In this document: one piece after another, positions 36,077 through 51,000 of the stretch
Layout: the number at the start of each line of letters is the position of its first letter
Numbering within the stretch: the first letter of the stretch is position 1
Source of the DNA: Sarcocystis neurona
Taxonomy: Eukaryota > Apicomplexa > Conoidasida > Eucoccidiorida > Sarcocystidae
Length of the DNA: 64,000 nt
Direction of reading: 5' to 3'
NCBI GenBank assembly: GCA_000727475.1
Contig: KL647320.1
Coordinates: forward strand, 496,001 to 560,000
Translations under genes and position numbers: made by a program
Notes under the pieces: generated by a model
Seen by the model: only the letters and a program-made list of their open reading frames with translations
Databases searched by the model: none
Told to the model about the DNA's origin: nothing

Positions 36077-39000
36077 TCACTCCCGGCCTTCGTCCATTAA
36101 TACGCACGAAGTGGCTCTTCGTGATCGTACGTGTGTCTGTCTATACACCGTCGTAGCTGCCTGGAGTGTGAAATGGCGTACACACCACAGTCTGTGCATG
36201 CCGGGTGTACAGACACACTCTGCAGTTGCGTGTGCGCACGTCTGGGGTGTACGTACACCTTCGAGTTGTGTCTGCAACGAGAACGCACGCACACGTGGTC
36301 AGTTCCTCCGGCAAACGCGTGCTGTCTAGACACACGTTCAGAGCCCCCTTATGAAATCTCGAGTGCACAAACACCTGAAGGCCGCGCCGCATCTCCACAT
36401 CGGGTGTATGTACACTCGAAACTGTGTCGAGGTGCACAAGCGCCTCCGACGTACGCAGCACACACGGGAAGCAGCGGCGTGTTTCAGCAGCAGCGTTTCT
36501 CACCTGCAGCTGGCGTTTCGCCACTGCACGTTTGTACAGCCCCGTCACTCTCCTTTTGTTGAGGAAATTCCACAGGCAAAGCGGCATTTCCTTAAAAATC
36601 CACAAAAGCAGGGAGTGGCACCAGTAGGGAGAAATGCTCGTCTCGTCACCAATCGCCGCATTTTCGATCGCAGCCACTGCGGCCTTTGCGTACCTGCAGC
36701 AAGACGCACACCCTCACCGGAACCAGACACGCTAAAGCGCAGCACAAGAAGCAGCAGAGACAGCAGCAGCAGCAGACGTGGACGCAGCAGAGGACGCGAA
36801 GCAGAAGACGCGAAGCAGCAGTTGCCGCAGCGGCACCAGTCGGACGGCAGCCGTAGGAGCACCAGTCGTTAAGGCAGCAGCACCAGTCGCATGGCAGCGG
36901 AACTGGAAGCAGCAGAAGACACAATAGCGGCGAATGCAGCAGCAGCAGCAGCAATATTGTCGAGTGGAAGCAGCAGAAGAGTCGAAACACGTGGAGCAAG
37001 CTGAGAGAAGCGCAGCGCGAGCCAGAAGAGAGCGGACACTACGCACCTGCAGCCTCTTCTTCATTAAAAAGAAGGAACGGATCCACAAGGACGGCGAGAA
37101 GTCTGTTCAAGTGTAAATCATCCCATTTGTTCCCCCCGACCTTTCTCTCTGTTTCTCCCTCTCTCTCTCTCTGTCCTCTCTCTTTCTTTGGGAATTTCCA
37201 CACTGCGGACATGTGGCACTTGACACGTTCTTTCTACCTATCCATACACACGCACACCAAGTAAATACTACTGACGACTTGCTGTTGAAGCGTTTATTAT
37301 GTGGAGACACAGCGTAAGTAATGCCTCTGTGTGCGGACTCGTGCAACAACACTGCCGAACACATCGACCCGCGTCCACATAAGAGTATACGGGAGAGACG
37401 TGGATAAACTGCAGGGATATCCTGTGTCTCCGCTTGAGAGTGTAAACAGTTCTTCGACGTCGCACACATATAAATACATATTTTCGCATGTGATTGCCCC
37501 CTCCTTCTCACGAGGTTTCTAGCACGCTCGTTTTGTTCGCTGTAGAAGCGGTGGGTCTCTGACGAGCATTAACGCTTGGGCACCTGGGTATACGGCTATA
37601 TATGGCTATCCACGGATATGTACATAATTGATGAGATGCAAGTGAGAGCAGCCCAGTGCTGCTGGCGGACAACTGCACACTGCCGCTTTCCGTGACGCTT
37701 TCGTGGGGAACTTCTTCTCTCTCTTTTTCTTCTTCTTCTTCAAAGAAAGGCACGTGGCCGGACAGAGGCTTGCGTTCTCTCTGTGTATCTGAGCGCGGGA
37801 ATTACGCCGCCGCTGCGCTTCTTCTGCTGTTCGACAGAAGAGGAGAGTCCCTCCCTAAAGAGGAGAAAAGCGATGGCGTTTTGACTCGTGGAGACTCAAA
37901 AACGTTTTACGAGCCCAAAAAACAGAGAAAGGGAGAAGAGAAGCAAAAGAGGACAAGAAGATCCACGGGAGGAGACACACTCCTGTCTGCTGCTGCCACT
38001 TCGTGACCATTCAAATCTTCCCGTCTCCGTCTCTCCGTGTGTCTCTTCCTTTCTCTCTCTGTGTATTTTCTGCTGTCGCCCTCCCTTTCTCCTTCCCTGG
38101 ACGCCTTTGTCCTGTGGATATACGAGTGAACTTATACAGACATCCACGAAGGTAATACTCGTCTGTTCAATCCATATATTCCTACACATGTACATATATA
38201 TATATACATAGCAGAATAACACACATATATCTACATGTGCACACACACACACACATAGAGATATACACATATACACAGATACACAGGAAGACTGGCAGCG
38301 GTAGAAGAACTGATGGCCCAAGCGAAAACGTGAGTGTCTACTTGGCGTTGGTCAGAGGGAATTCCTTTATTCTGAACGAATTCATACAGGAGAAAGCCCT
38401 GCCCGCGAAAAGGTTTTGTGGACGAGGACTGGTGAACTACACACGAGCCACACACACGCACATCCGTACACGACCAGACGTATGCGTCTCGTTGCTGAAC
38501 CACGACGAAACGTTTTTCAGGTCTGAACTGAAAGGAAGAAATTGCTTGTGTGCAGAAAAGAAGGGACTTATATCAAAGTGTGTGCCGCTACACCGGGGAG
38601 CAGGGCACTTGAGAAGATGCCTCATCAGCACAAAACGTGTGCGGTGAAACTTTCCTTCGCTCATCCTACTGCGGCGCCGACGACGGCGGACTGCGTTGCT
38701 CGGTGTACGTACACACGAAATTCACCATCTAGCGCAGACACACTCACGAGGTAGTCACACACACGACACACCTACAAGTACGAGTCGGCAGCTGTGTATC
38801 TTTATCTACTTGATAGGGAGAGGGGGAAGAGACAGATTCACTGTACACGATCTACACATAAATGTGGTCACATTACGCGGACGGAGGGGTACGCATGTAT
38901 ACACCGTTGACGCTTACGTATATATATGTAGAGATTTGTTGGGGGGACATGTTTTCATACGTATACATATATATATACACGTAGACAGAGAGGTAGACAA

Positions 39001-42000
39001 AAAATATAGATGAATACCCTTTTGACGTTTGTATATATATACGTATCATAGGGAGGGAGGTAGACAAATATAGACGAACACACCTTTAAAGCTTATGTAT
39101 ATATGTATAGATCTTGTCTAGGATGTACGCATTCACACATATACATATATATACACAGAGCGGTAGATGAATACACCTACGCAGCTTATGTATACGTGTA
39201 GATCTCGTCTAGGAAATACGTGTCGATACATACACACATAGAGAGGGAGGTGGATACACATAGATGAATACATCATAGAAGCTTACGTATACGTGTACAC
39301 CTCGTCTGGGCAGTACGTATTCACACATATATATATATATATGTGAAAAGGTAGAGGTTTACGTACGTGTATATAGATGTAGATACACATGTATATACAC
39401 TCACACGTATACGTTCACTTCACCTGTGAGCAGCAGATTCACACGTATAGATACACAAGGAAACGCAAAGATATGTATATATATAAAACAGCGCCACGGA
39501 GCTACAAAGGGCTTTATATCAGGACTCTATTTCACGTCTTCAACTAAAGTGTTCTTCCGTCCTTTCTCCCGCTCCCGTAAATATTTACGCGCACATGTAC
39601 AGATGAATTTCCCTCCTTTGCGTCTTCTTCTTCGTTTGCTTTTTGACTGCTCGAGTCCACACCGGAACGCCTTTTGCTACTGCAGCGACGAACTTCTGCC
39701 TGCAGACAGTCGTCTGCTCACTCTCCTGAGGTGACTTTCCCCCTTTTCTTCGTTTATTCGCTTTTCCCCATCAAACGGACTTCCTCGTCCTGCCTTTTCA
39801 TTTCCTGTTTTCCCTTCCCGGCTTCCCCCTCTCTCTGGCCCTCTTGTCGCCCCTTTCTTGGGTGTCGCATTCCTCCCGCATGAAATATCAGTCCTGACTT
39901 CTCTGCGTCTTTATTTTTCTTCCTCGCTTCTGTTTTCTCTTCCCCTCTTCCTCTTCTTCGTGCGGACCCGTTCGTTGCCTGACGGTGACCAGGCATCGGC
40001 AACTCACCGTCGTAGATTCACATAACATACGTATACACATGTGCGCCAACGGAGCGGATACAGCGAGATGACGTTTCTTGCCATTTATTCTCTTTTTTCT
40101 TCTCTCATCTGCCCAGGAGACGATTTCTTCCTCACCCGCCGCATATCAGCTGGGGACGTTGAGAACTATCTCCCACGGCCTTGACGCGTATCTAAGTAGC
40201 TGTCGTGGGTCTCTCTCTGTGTGTGTGCGCGCGTGTCCGGGACTTCTGTCTTCTCGTCAAGAAGAAGTCGACGAAACTTCTTTTTGCTCCCCGACGCATC
40301 GTCTGCTGTCCCCACCCACGAGCGCGTTTTCGCACCGTCTTCACCGACAAAAAGAAATGTCACGGTAGGGCGTCCACGTGCAAACAAACACCACGAAGAA
40401 CAGCAGTCACGCAGATTGGAAGTGATGGAAAGGGGAGACGCAGAGCTTCTCCGCGATAGACTCGTTCATCTCGAACAAGCTTCTGTCCGCGGTGGCACAT
40501 ATATTAGACCCGCAGGTGCCAGGCCAAGGGCTCCCGACGGATACGTAATGTGCAGCAGCAGCGCGGAGGGGGCAGGGCGAGGAGGAGGACACACAGCTGA
40601 AGAAATAGCGCAGCACACACGAAAAAGGAGGAAAAGACCTCCGCGACGTACTTCTCAGGACTTATCACCGCGATATTTGTCTTCCTTTGCTTCGACAGTT
40701 TCGTCGCCACAAAAAAGGGCGTCTGGCATTGCACCAAGATGTTGCGATCTGCGCACTCCGCCTGCGGGAGAGAAGAAGAAGAGGAAGACGAAAAGCATCA
40801 CAGAAATGAAGCCCAACACTCAAACATGCCTGCTTTACAGCGCGCGCCTGTGCTCACCACCCTCTTCCGGCGCTTCTGCTCTCTCTGAATATATATATTC
40901 GTATGTGTGGGTGTTGCTTATGTGAAGGACAGGGAAGAAGAGAGACGCAGCAAATGCTGCCAAGAGAAAAAAAGAGACGAGACAAACAGGAGAGTCTCCA
41001 CCACACCGCCCTCGAAGGGCGCCACCTCTCTGTCATCGTCTGCTGCTTCTTGTCTCGTCTCTCTCTCTGTATATATATATGTACACGTCTACGTACATTT
41101 ACGTCCAAGTGCACGGGCACATATAAACGGGGGGACGAAACGGAAACGCATGCACACACATATCCGTCTGTGTAGGGAAATGTTGGTGCAGAGAGAAATA
41201 CGCGTAAAAAGGAGGTCAGCGTCGGTCTTACGCATATATCTACGTTTGCAATGAAGATACCTATCTATCTATCTATCTATCTGTCTATATATATGTATAT
41301 ATATATGTATATGTATGTGTACAGATATAGCGACAGAATCTGTACACATTTGTAACAAATCTACATTTTTGTGGACCAACATATGTGTATGTGTGATTGA
41401 AGATTTAAAGAAGCGTATATGTGTCTACACCTCAGCAACATAGGCAGATGATGTGCACTCTAGATACTTGCATATTCATGCAGCCACTTCACTATATACA
41501 TATATATGTATAGGGGAGAGTACATACACATATATACACACACATATCAATATATACGTATATATGTATATGTATACTCACATGTGCTTCTTCCTGTATG
41601 TAGGAGAGAGTACACATATATATGTACTGACATGTGTTTCTTCTTGTGTGTAGGAGAGAGAACATATATATATACACACATATATATCAATATATATACG
41701 TGTACACATATGTATACTCACATATGCTTCTTCTTGTATGTAGGGGAGAGTACATATACAAATATACATATATGTATACTCACACATACTTCCTCTTGTA
41801 TATTGGGGAAAGTACATACACACGCATACACATACATGAAGCCACTTCAATATATATATGTATATTGACATACGCTGCTTCTTGTGTGTGGGGGAGACTA
41901 CATACATATGCATATATACACGTATATGTAGCCACTTCAATACATATATATATACATGTGTACATTCGGGGAAGCACACATGTATATATATGGCGACGCG

Positions 42001-45000
42001 AACACTACTCCAGCTGACGTGTCTATAAGGAGGCCACACTTTTTGCCAGAGATTTCTTTTCATTTGCAGCAGTTCGTCGACTTGCACACAGACGTGGAAG
42101 CTGTAAACTCTCCGCCTGGCCGGAGATGTCCCTCCCACCCCGCCGTGCCACTACACGAGTAAAAAATGTCTGCTGGGAAGGCCAAGCATACCAGAACTTG
42201 TTGTGAAACAGCCACACGAACTCTACGCGAATATATATTTACGTATATGCACAGGTATTACATATAGATATCTGCACGCATATCCCTATAACTCTCTCTG
42301 TATATATATATATGTGCGTATATACGTGTATACATACCTGTATTTACACGTATTCGTGTACATACATAGACAAACACACACACACACACACACACGCATA
42401 CTTGCAGACAGATGTAATATATCCATATATATGCAGAGACATGTATACACATATATACACATATATATATACATATCCCTATATATATACATAAGTTTGC
42501 GTATCAGTATACATACATAGAGGCATATATACTTGCAGACAGACAGATGTGTTACACAGATAGAGACATGTATACCTACATATATATAAACATATCCATA
42601 ACTATCTATCTCTGTACATATACATGCATATATACACACATGAATATCCATATCAGCATGCATACATATACACATACATACAGACGGACAAATGTATCAC
42701 ACATATACACACACAAACGTGCACACATATATACATATACATATATTCATCCATATATATATACAGTTAGATATACATATCAGCATACACACATAGATAT
42801 ACACACAGTTACAGACAGATGTATTATACGTATACAGACACGTACACACACATATATATATGTATACGTACGATATCATGTCAGTATAGATACATATAAA
42901 AATATGTGCATATTTACAGAGGGATGGGCAGACAAAGAGTTCTCCACAAACATGTAGCAACACAGAGAGAAGAAGCGAAACAGGGCGCGCGTGTCTACGG
43001 CGACGGGGCCGTCGCTTCTACTTGCGAGGAAGACGGTAGAAGAATAGCAGCAGAGACCGCAGAACACTGACTTGCTCACAGACTTTCCTACGAATAACAT
43101 AAATGTAATTCCAGACGCCTGAAAGTGCTGCACAAACAGAAACGCTCCCTACCAGCGCTTCATCTGCTGCTGTTGTCTCGGCAAGCCAAAGAGACCGCGC
43201 ATACACACACACACACACATATACACACGGGCGCGGGTCCCTTTTTCGAGAATCGCAGAAGAAGCGATCGACGCAGAGAAGCTCGGCACAGCTTCTCTTC
43301 GTTATTTCCATTATCTCCCTCTCCCAGTCTATGAGCAGCAGTAAATCGAGACCCGCGCGGTCCCCCGAGGTGTAGGCGTGTACACATACATATACATACA
43401 CGTATGTACGTATATATTCATATACGTGTATGCACATGTGCGTCTCTCTCTATTGATATCTGTACAGAGGGATTGGAAATGTCTATAACGAAGAGAGAAG
43501 GCATGACTGTTGTCAGCAGGTCGTCCTCGTGAAAGCGAGAACATACGTGTCCCGGCGGGGGGGGGGGGGGGCGGGCACGCTGCTGCAGTTTCTTCTTGCG
43601 TGCAGACATATCCGCAGAAAGGTTCTGCAACGACTTCCTGCTGCAAGGGACGATACCGAGGACAACGTCCTCATGCATAAATATACTTCCCTTCTTTCGC
43701 TTACTTGCAAGGATCTACAGAAGTGCTCCGCGGCTCCCTTCGTCGTGCAGTAGCCGCAGTACAAAAGATCGCTGGGGACAGTTGAGCTCGCGCTGCCGAT
43801 GCAGATAATCGCCCCTCTTCGTCTTTCGCGCATTCCTGCGTAGCCGTGTATACACACACGCATGTGTAGTATCAAATATACACATATATGTCAATTTATA
43901 GACAGATCACATATATATGTACATAGAGACGTGCAACGCAGATGTGCGACTATAGACACACACATAGATAGATAAAGATATATACAGTGGAAGAAAGAGA
44001 TATCGAGGAAGAGGATTTTTATAGTGATATACAGGCACACACACATATATGGATACATACACATACAAATACATTCATATACATATGCATGTATGACAGC
44101 GATAGATATCCATAAGTACGAGGACGAAAACTGACAGCAGCAGCAGAACAGGCAGCGTTTGGTGGCCCACACAAACATACAAACGTCCTGCCAAGTAAAA
44201 AACAAACTTTTCGATCACTCGTACAACAGACACGTACACATACACGGAGGGAGACGCCCCTACTCATACATATACATATATATATATATATCCCATGCTC
44301 GAAAGCTAGGGGCAGCACCTTGATGATGTTCTCCGTCTTCTGCATGCAGCTGTCTAGCATATACGTATATATATTGGTATCGTTCTTGTATTGGGCTCCT
44401 TTTGTAGGTATACATATATATGTATGTGTGCGCCCGCATATGGATGAACCTGTACATTTCTTAATACACACATGTATACGTGTGTGTGTATCCCTCTTAA
44501 AATGGGCTACTTTCGTAGACCTATATATATACATGTGTGTGTGCGTTCGCGTATGCGTGTATCTGTACAGGCTTCAACATAGATGTATACGTGTCCTGCA
44601 TTCTTGTAGCAGCAAGAGCAGCATCACTTAGGGGATGTCCCACTTGTCTCTGTTGTGTGAAGTGTGTATGATTGAATATTTGTCTGTTGATACGAACGGA
44701 GGGACAAGTGGAGGAAAGGAGAACGATGAAGAGAGAGGCGAAAAGGAGAGGAAGACGCAGAAGAGCACCCTGGGGAGAGACCGAAGAAGCAAACTGAGAA
44801 GCAGAAATGTGAGGAGCAGCAAGAGGAGCAGCAGGAGCAGCAAGAGGAGCAGCAGGAGGAGCAGCAAGAGGAGCAGCAAGAGGAGCAGCAGGAGGAGCAG
44901 CAGGAGGAGCAGCAAGAGGAGTAGCAAGAGGTGGAGAATAGCAGAGAACGATAAAAAGAAGAGACGCGGAGAAAGTCGTACCTGGGTAGATGACGCGGGT

Positions 45001-48000
45001 CATTAGAAGCGTCGATCGGACGTTGACGGTCACTAAGTTGTCCAGCAGCTTCACATCCACCTCGTCGTAGTACTACAAATGGCCAACGCATCGTAGAAAG
45101 CAGAAGACAAAATTCTACGAGATTAACAGGGATGTGTCTGTGATACGTCTTCGCTAGTGAGCCCCGTGTTCATGCAGAAAACGAAAAAGTCAACTTGTAC
45201 CACACATAAGCATGAGTCTGTCTACATATATGCTGCGTCATCTACCCTCGCACATCTATATATATATGTATATAAATTACATGTTATATAAAATATGCAT
45301 ATATGACGTACACGAGTATGTCATACATATATATATGTGTACGCGTATGTCATACACATGTATATATATTCTCCATATGTGTGTATAAGGTGTACGTATA
45401 GAGACGTACAGCAGGGATGAAAAATGAGGGGGACCGCCACGGGCAGCAATCCTTCAGCAGTCCATTTGCTCCTTGACTACTTTTCTTTGATAATCAACAG
45501 TCAACAACAATGTAGACTCACACGTATACATATTTTTCGTATTTGCATATATCTATATATATATGCGTAGACACATACATATGTATTCGATTACATACTT
45601 CTAATCATACTACGAACAACTGCAACACATAAATAAAATATATATATATATATCTACTATATATACGTGCACACATTCGTAAACATATACATGCATAGAG
45701 AGCGGGAAAGAGAGATGTTTATACTGGGAGTGGATTGAATAGATAAGTAGACCAGCAGTCGTGTGTATATACACAACTTTGTACACACGTACGAGGGTAG
45801 AACACAGTATACATCTATACGCATGTATACATATAGAGAGAAAGACAGGAGTGTAGGAATAGACGTGTGTATTGATTTCTCGGCAGATATGAACCCTTGC
45901 TACGGTATGGCATACGTACATGGGGATCACCTCGCGGACGGGTACGTACGTATCGACACTTCTTCTATATATGCCGGTGCTTAAGTATTTAAGTATGCAC
46001 ACACAGAAGGGGAAACATTTGTATCTGCCGCATATAGAAGAAGAAAACTTTCTTCTACAGCAAGAGCAGACATGCAGCGCCGCCTTTCAGAAGCTTCTTT
46101 TTCAGTTCTGATGAAAGCGACAAATGCAGCAGTCCTGGTGGCCCTCTATCCACCTACACGTAGAAACACATATATACACACTAAATACATGTATCTCTCT
46201 ACCCTACTATATATATACAGAGAGTGAGAGACACACACATACGTGTCTCCATACAAAATACATGTGTATATGTATTTACCTGCGCGCCTATAGTCTTGTA
46301 TCCCCATATATGCATACGTGTACAGGAAAGACGGAGAATTATCCGTACATTTTCGTAGCTGCTATGAAGTCGGTGAAGCGACGTTTATGCGTCGTTACAT
46401 ACTACCACATGAATCTACCTTGATCAAATTACATGTACCCCCACGTATTTATATAGATACATACATATACATGCGAATGTGCACACGAATATATACACAT
46501 ATGTGTAGATGGTTCTCACACATACTAGGCACACACCTAGCTCTATAAAAGTGGATGTACACACTTTTGTCCATACAAATATATGTAAATACACATCTAT
46601 GTGTACACACACTTCGTAGATAGAGAAGCACGGAGAGTTTGAGAGGAAGTCAAGGAGGACAGGACTGCAGGGTGTGCAATGAGACTTCCTCAAACTTCGT
46701 TTTCCCTTCTTCTTTTACCAGCGGAAAGGGATACGAGATCCCGACGTTATTGACAAGAACTCCTATATCCAAGTTCTTCAAATGCTTCTCTACAGTTGTG
46801 AAGAGTTGCTCCGTCGTCCCCTCGGAAAAGTCGATCGCCAGCCAGTCGAGAGCGTGGACGGTGGGGACTTGGCTTTTGATCTGCGGAAGTCAACAGCAAG
46901 CAAAAGAAGAAAAGCGGAGACGCCAAAAAGGAAGTGAGCGCTCGTCGAGGAGGAGGACAGGGAAGACGAAAAGACGAGGACAAGTAGAAGACAACGGACA
47001 AAGACAAAGACGGGAAAGGCGTCACGAAGACAAATGCGCAGACGGGGAAGGCGTCGTACAGAAGGGGATGGCGTATATAATAGGAAAAGAGAGACGAGAC
47101 AGGAAAAGAGAGAGACAGCCGCTAAATGTGTGGGGAGACAAGGAGACAAGAGACGTCACGTGAAAGAGGAGGAGGACAAGAGAGTTGACGTCCTGGTGGA
47201 TCAAAATTAAAGAACGGACAAGACACAGAAGGAGGAAAAGAAGAAAGCCAAAGACGGAAGAAGAATCGAAGACAGACCGCAGAGAAGGCGACGAGACGAA
47301 ATCAAGAAGGAAAGGAAGATAAATGGGGTGGAATTCGAAGAAAGACAAATATGACATCAAGAACAAGAAGAGCACAAGACGAGGAGGAAATCGGAGAGGA
47401 GAAGAAGTATGAAACCGAGGTGGACCGAATACACGCGAGAGAGGAAGCGAAGAAGACAAAAGAAAAGGGAAACGCAGAGAACAGAGGAAAACGAAGAAGA
47501 AAAGGTACTGCCGCTCGCAGGAGAGACAGAGAAAGTCGAAGAAGAAGAAGCGAGAAAAAGAAAAACCCACGGGTTGCTTCTCAGCAGAAAAGGGGGAAAG
47601 CGTCGCCCCAACAGTGTGCCAGTTTTCACGGGGAGATCTCATTGCTTTTCTACGAGAATTTCAAAGTAGGCAATTTCTTTATAAGCGCGATGAGACGATA
47701 AACGTGGTGGTCCACAAATACGGGACAACCCGCCAACTCTGGTAAAAGTATTTCTTCACGCACCAAGCCACGTATTTATACGCAAATCCACGCAGGTCGT
47801 GTATGGTCGCTGGTCCAACTTTGAGAGGACGCCTGCACGTTGCCGTCTCCAACAACGACAAACACAAATATACACGTGCACTCGTATCTACGAAAATGTC
47901 TCTGTCTCTCTGTCTCTATATACATATATACGGACATGCAGGTGCGCGCGTATCCACTCGTGTGCATAATACGTATGACACCGTTGTAGTACCCCCACAT

Positions 48001-51000
48001 TTTGCTCATGTTTTCTGTCAATACCGAACAGTACTTGATGATGCAAATGAAGCAAATGAGAGAAAATTGAAGAAGAAGAACAAGAAGAAACTTTCCGCGC
48101 CCTCGTAACGAGTCTGTGTCTATTCACGTCAAAAAATCAACCGCGAAGTCAGCCCCCTCTCCCTTCCCCTCCCAAAAGTAGAAAGTTTCCTTGCGAGTCT
48201 TGCAGTTTTCGCGAAGAGTTCGTTCAAGAATTACTGTTCGTTCGCCTGACCTCGCCGTCAAAGGGAGGACCTGAACTCCCCTTTCTTCTCCCTGCCCTTT
48301 CTCTTTGCTGGACCCAAATACGTACAGAAAGACACGCGCGACCCCACCGCCAGGTGCATCTTATATAGACACACGCACACACAGATATACGACCGTGCTC
48401 GTATCGATGTGTGTAAATAGAATATAAAGGGAGGAATACGTGTCCTCTCACATGCACCTGCAGTGATATATGCGAAGATGATATATACTACACTTCAGCG
48501 TAGCGGCCTCTCCTTACCTCTTCTGCAGTTTGTTTGAGACGGTCTTCCGACCTGGAGAGGAGAAAAATTTTCATTCCTTTCCTCGCAAGCTGCAACGCGA
48601 TCGCTTTGCCTATTCCGTCTGTGGCGCCAGTGATCACCGCCCACTCGCCGTACTCCGTCAACTTCTTTTTTCTCCGAAAAAGCACCTGCACGAGGCAGAG
48701 ACACGCACGCGCACGGCGTATGTACATTACCCTCTCGTGTGGACAAAAGCAAAAGTAGCAGACGACGGAAAGGGAGGAAAACGAAGGGGAAGATGAGGAA
48801 ATAGAGGCGGAAAAGGACGAAGAAGAGCAGGAAGAAAAGGAAGGGGAAGAATATGGAGAAATGACGTGTTCGTGTAGAAGTTGCTGACCCACCGACTTCA
48901 AAAGTTCCTGCTGACGGTTCTATACAACTGCAGTCTCAGTTTTTCTTTCCGTCGAGCAGCTTGGCCAACCAGGTAGTACCCACTCTTACAAAATCGTCTC
49001 TCTTCATTCCTTCTTCGCGGCTTGCAGAAACACACACACAAATATATTCATGTAGGAAATTCCACACGGGGTTCGCGTGACCCACCATATACGCACACGT
49101 GCATATGCGCGCACATATACATATATGTGTATCTTACTAATGAGAGTATATTGAAATTTATACATTTCAACTAACACGTAATAGTCCACCAGTCTCTGGA
49201 AGCATTTGCCCAACGTGGGTAGGGCTGCAAATATGTACATATACGTATATATACATATATATATATGTACCTCTCTCTCTCTATATATATATCTACGTTT
49301 GCGCACGTATATCTACATATGCATATATCTTACGACGCATACTGCACCTGCGCAGTATATGTAGCCACACATTTATTCGTAGTGGAATGCCCCTACTTCA
49401 AATACACACACCCATCGATAACTACGCCAATGCCTGTCGACCGTCGATGCTCCGACGAAATTTGTTGAATAGCCCTTCCTTTGCGATCCAGTAACCACCA
49501 CCATTTTTCTCACCCGGTCGCGTAGTTCTTCGATTCGCTGCCACGACTCCTGTAAGCCGCACTTACTTGTTGTCAAACACCTCGACGTATCTCATTGTTG
49601 ACCCACAACATTTCCCTCTCTTCTCTTCATCTTTCACATGTGCGTGTACATACATACAGAGAAGCATACACATGCACAGACACATAATACATATTCAACT
49701 TCACTCAGGCACGTGTCAATATCGACACACACAGGCACATGTGCCCCTAGGGGACCGCACCTTTGACCATATATACACGTCTAGTAGGGGAACCCGCTTT
49801 TGAATGCTTGAGGTACGCGCCTTCGACTAGATACGTATATGTGTGTATTTATGCTTAGAGGAACACGAATGCGCCTTTGACTTTATTTCCTACGTATTTG
49901 ACTTGTATACATCACACACGGGTGTGCTCACACATGTGAGCGGATATTCTGGATGGAAGTATATGTGCGCCACCACCAAGCAGCTGGGCAGCAGAGATCG
50001 TCTTTTCTGCGTGCATTTCGTAGGGTCACTCTCTCTATCTGAGTCGTCCCCCTGTCCGAGCCCCAGTAATAAAAAATCAGCTACACGTAGAAACTTTGCG
50101 AGGTATACCTGTCTAAATCCTAAGGAGTCCCTGCTGGCAAAGAGGACGTCGCTTCTGTGTCTCTGGCAAGGAACTTTCGACGGTGTCACTCGGCAACATA
50201 CGAGCCATTTTGGATGGCAGCAGGAGGCGATGCACATGTCACACGAGAGCGTACGCTGACTTTTTCACGCGAGTGAATTAACGAAAAAAAGTGTCGGTAA
50301 TACGCAGCACACATGCAGGAAGGCTCAAGTATCGCTTGGTTTCTCGTTTGTTGATCACCGGCAACATTATCCTACTTCTGCATGTATTCTCATCCGCGCC
50401 TCCGTTGTTGCTGCTGTCAAGAATTGTACTTTTTTTTAGGTCGGCGCGAAACTTCCTTCCTAAAAAACTCCTCTCATCAAGGAGTTCTTCCGTGACAACG
50501 GCGACGGGTTCTGTTTCTGCTGTTGAAAAGTGGACGGGCCCTTTCCTCGCATTTCCCATTGTCACACTAACTGGCTTCCTCCCTACTAAAAAAACGTCTC
50601 TGCACGCTCTTTGAGTAGAGGTTCATATTTATTAGATGTATTATATTGATATATGTGTATACATCTATAGGTGCACGCGCACACTTTTGTACGAAATGTG
50701 TATATGCGTACATGTGTATATGTATCTCAACAGCCAAAACAGAAGCTCCCGGTGTGTTATATACTGTGTGTGCAGCAGACAGTGCTCGACGCCATCTCTT
50801 TCTTTATCTACCTGTGTGTACATTTATTTTCTCTCTAAGGAGCTCGTACGGTTGCCTGAAATCTAGCGAGGTGCGCAATCCCACGGATACACACCCACTC
50901 GCGTCCAACGTGCGCATTTTGCTAGTGAGATTCTTTTATGACGGCACGAAAAAACATCGTGAGGCAACTGTTTAACGTCAGGCACCTTTCTGCAAGCCCC

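Noticed and set aside
39585..39699. Candidate last exon of the reductase (KFVAAVAKG, KKQTKKK, stop)
   Set aside because: It fits in phase and seemed attractive, but the segment at 36504-36693 matches the family far better after SPEK and also fits phase.
42023..42138. Minus-strand segment VDELLQMKRNLWQKVWPPYRH
   Set aside because: Looks protein-like for about 30 residues but lies within a reductase intron whose flanking exons already join in phase.
41460..42900. Possible CRISPR-like regular array
   Set aside because: Units alternate with microsatellite of variable length, have no conserved repeat/unique spacer structure, and the DNA is eukaryotic.
49141..49216. Exon-like segment LVDYYVLVEMYKFQYTLI with good splice signals
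   Set aside because: The flanking reductase exons join directly in phase 0 and no independent gene could be built around it.
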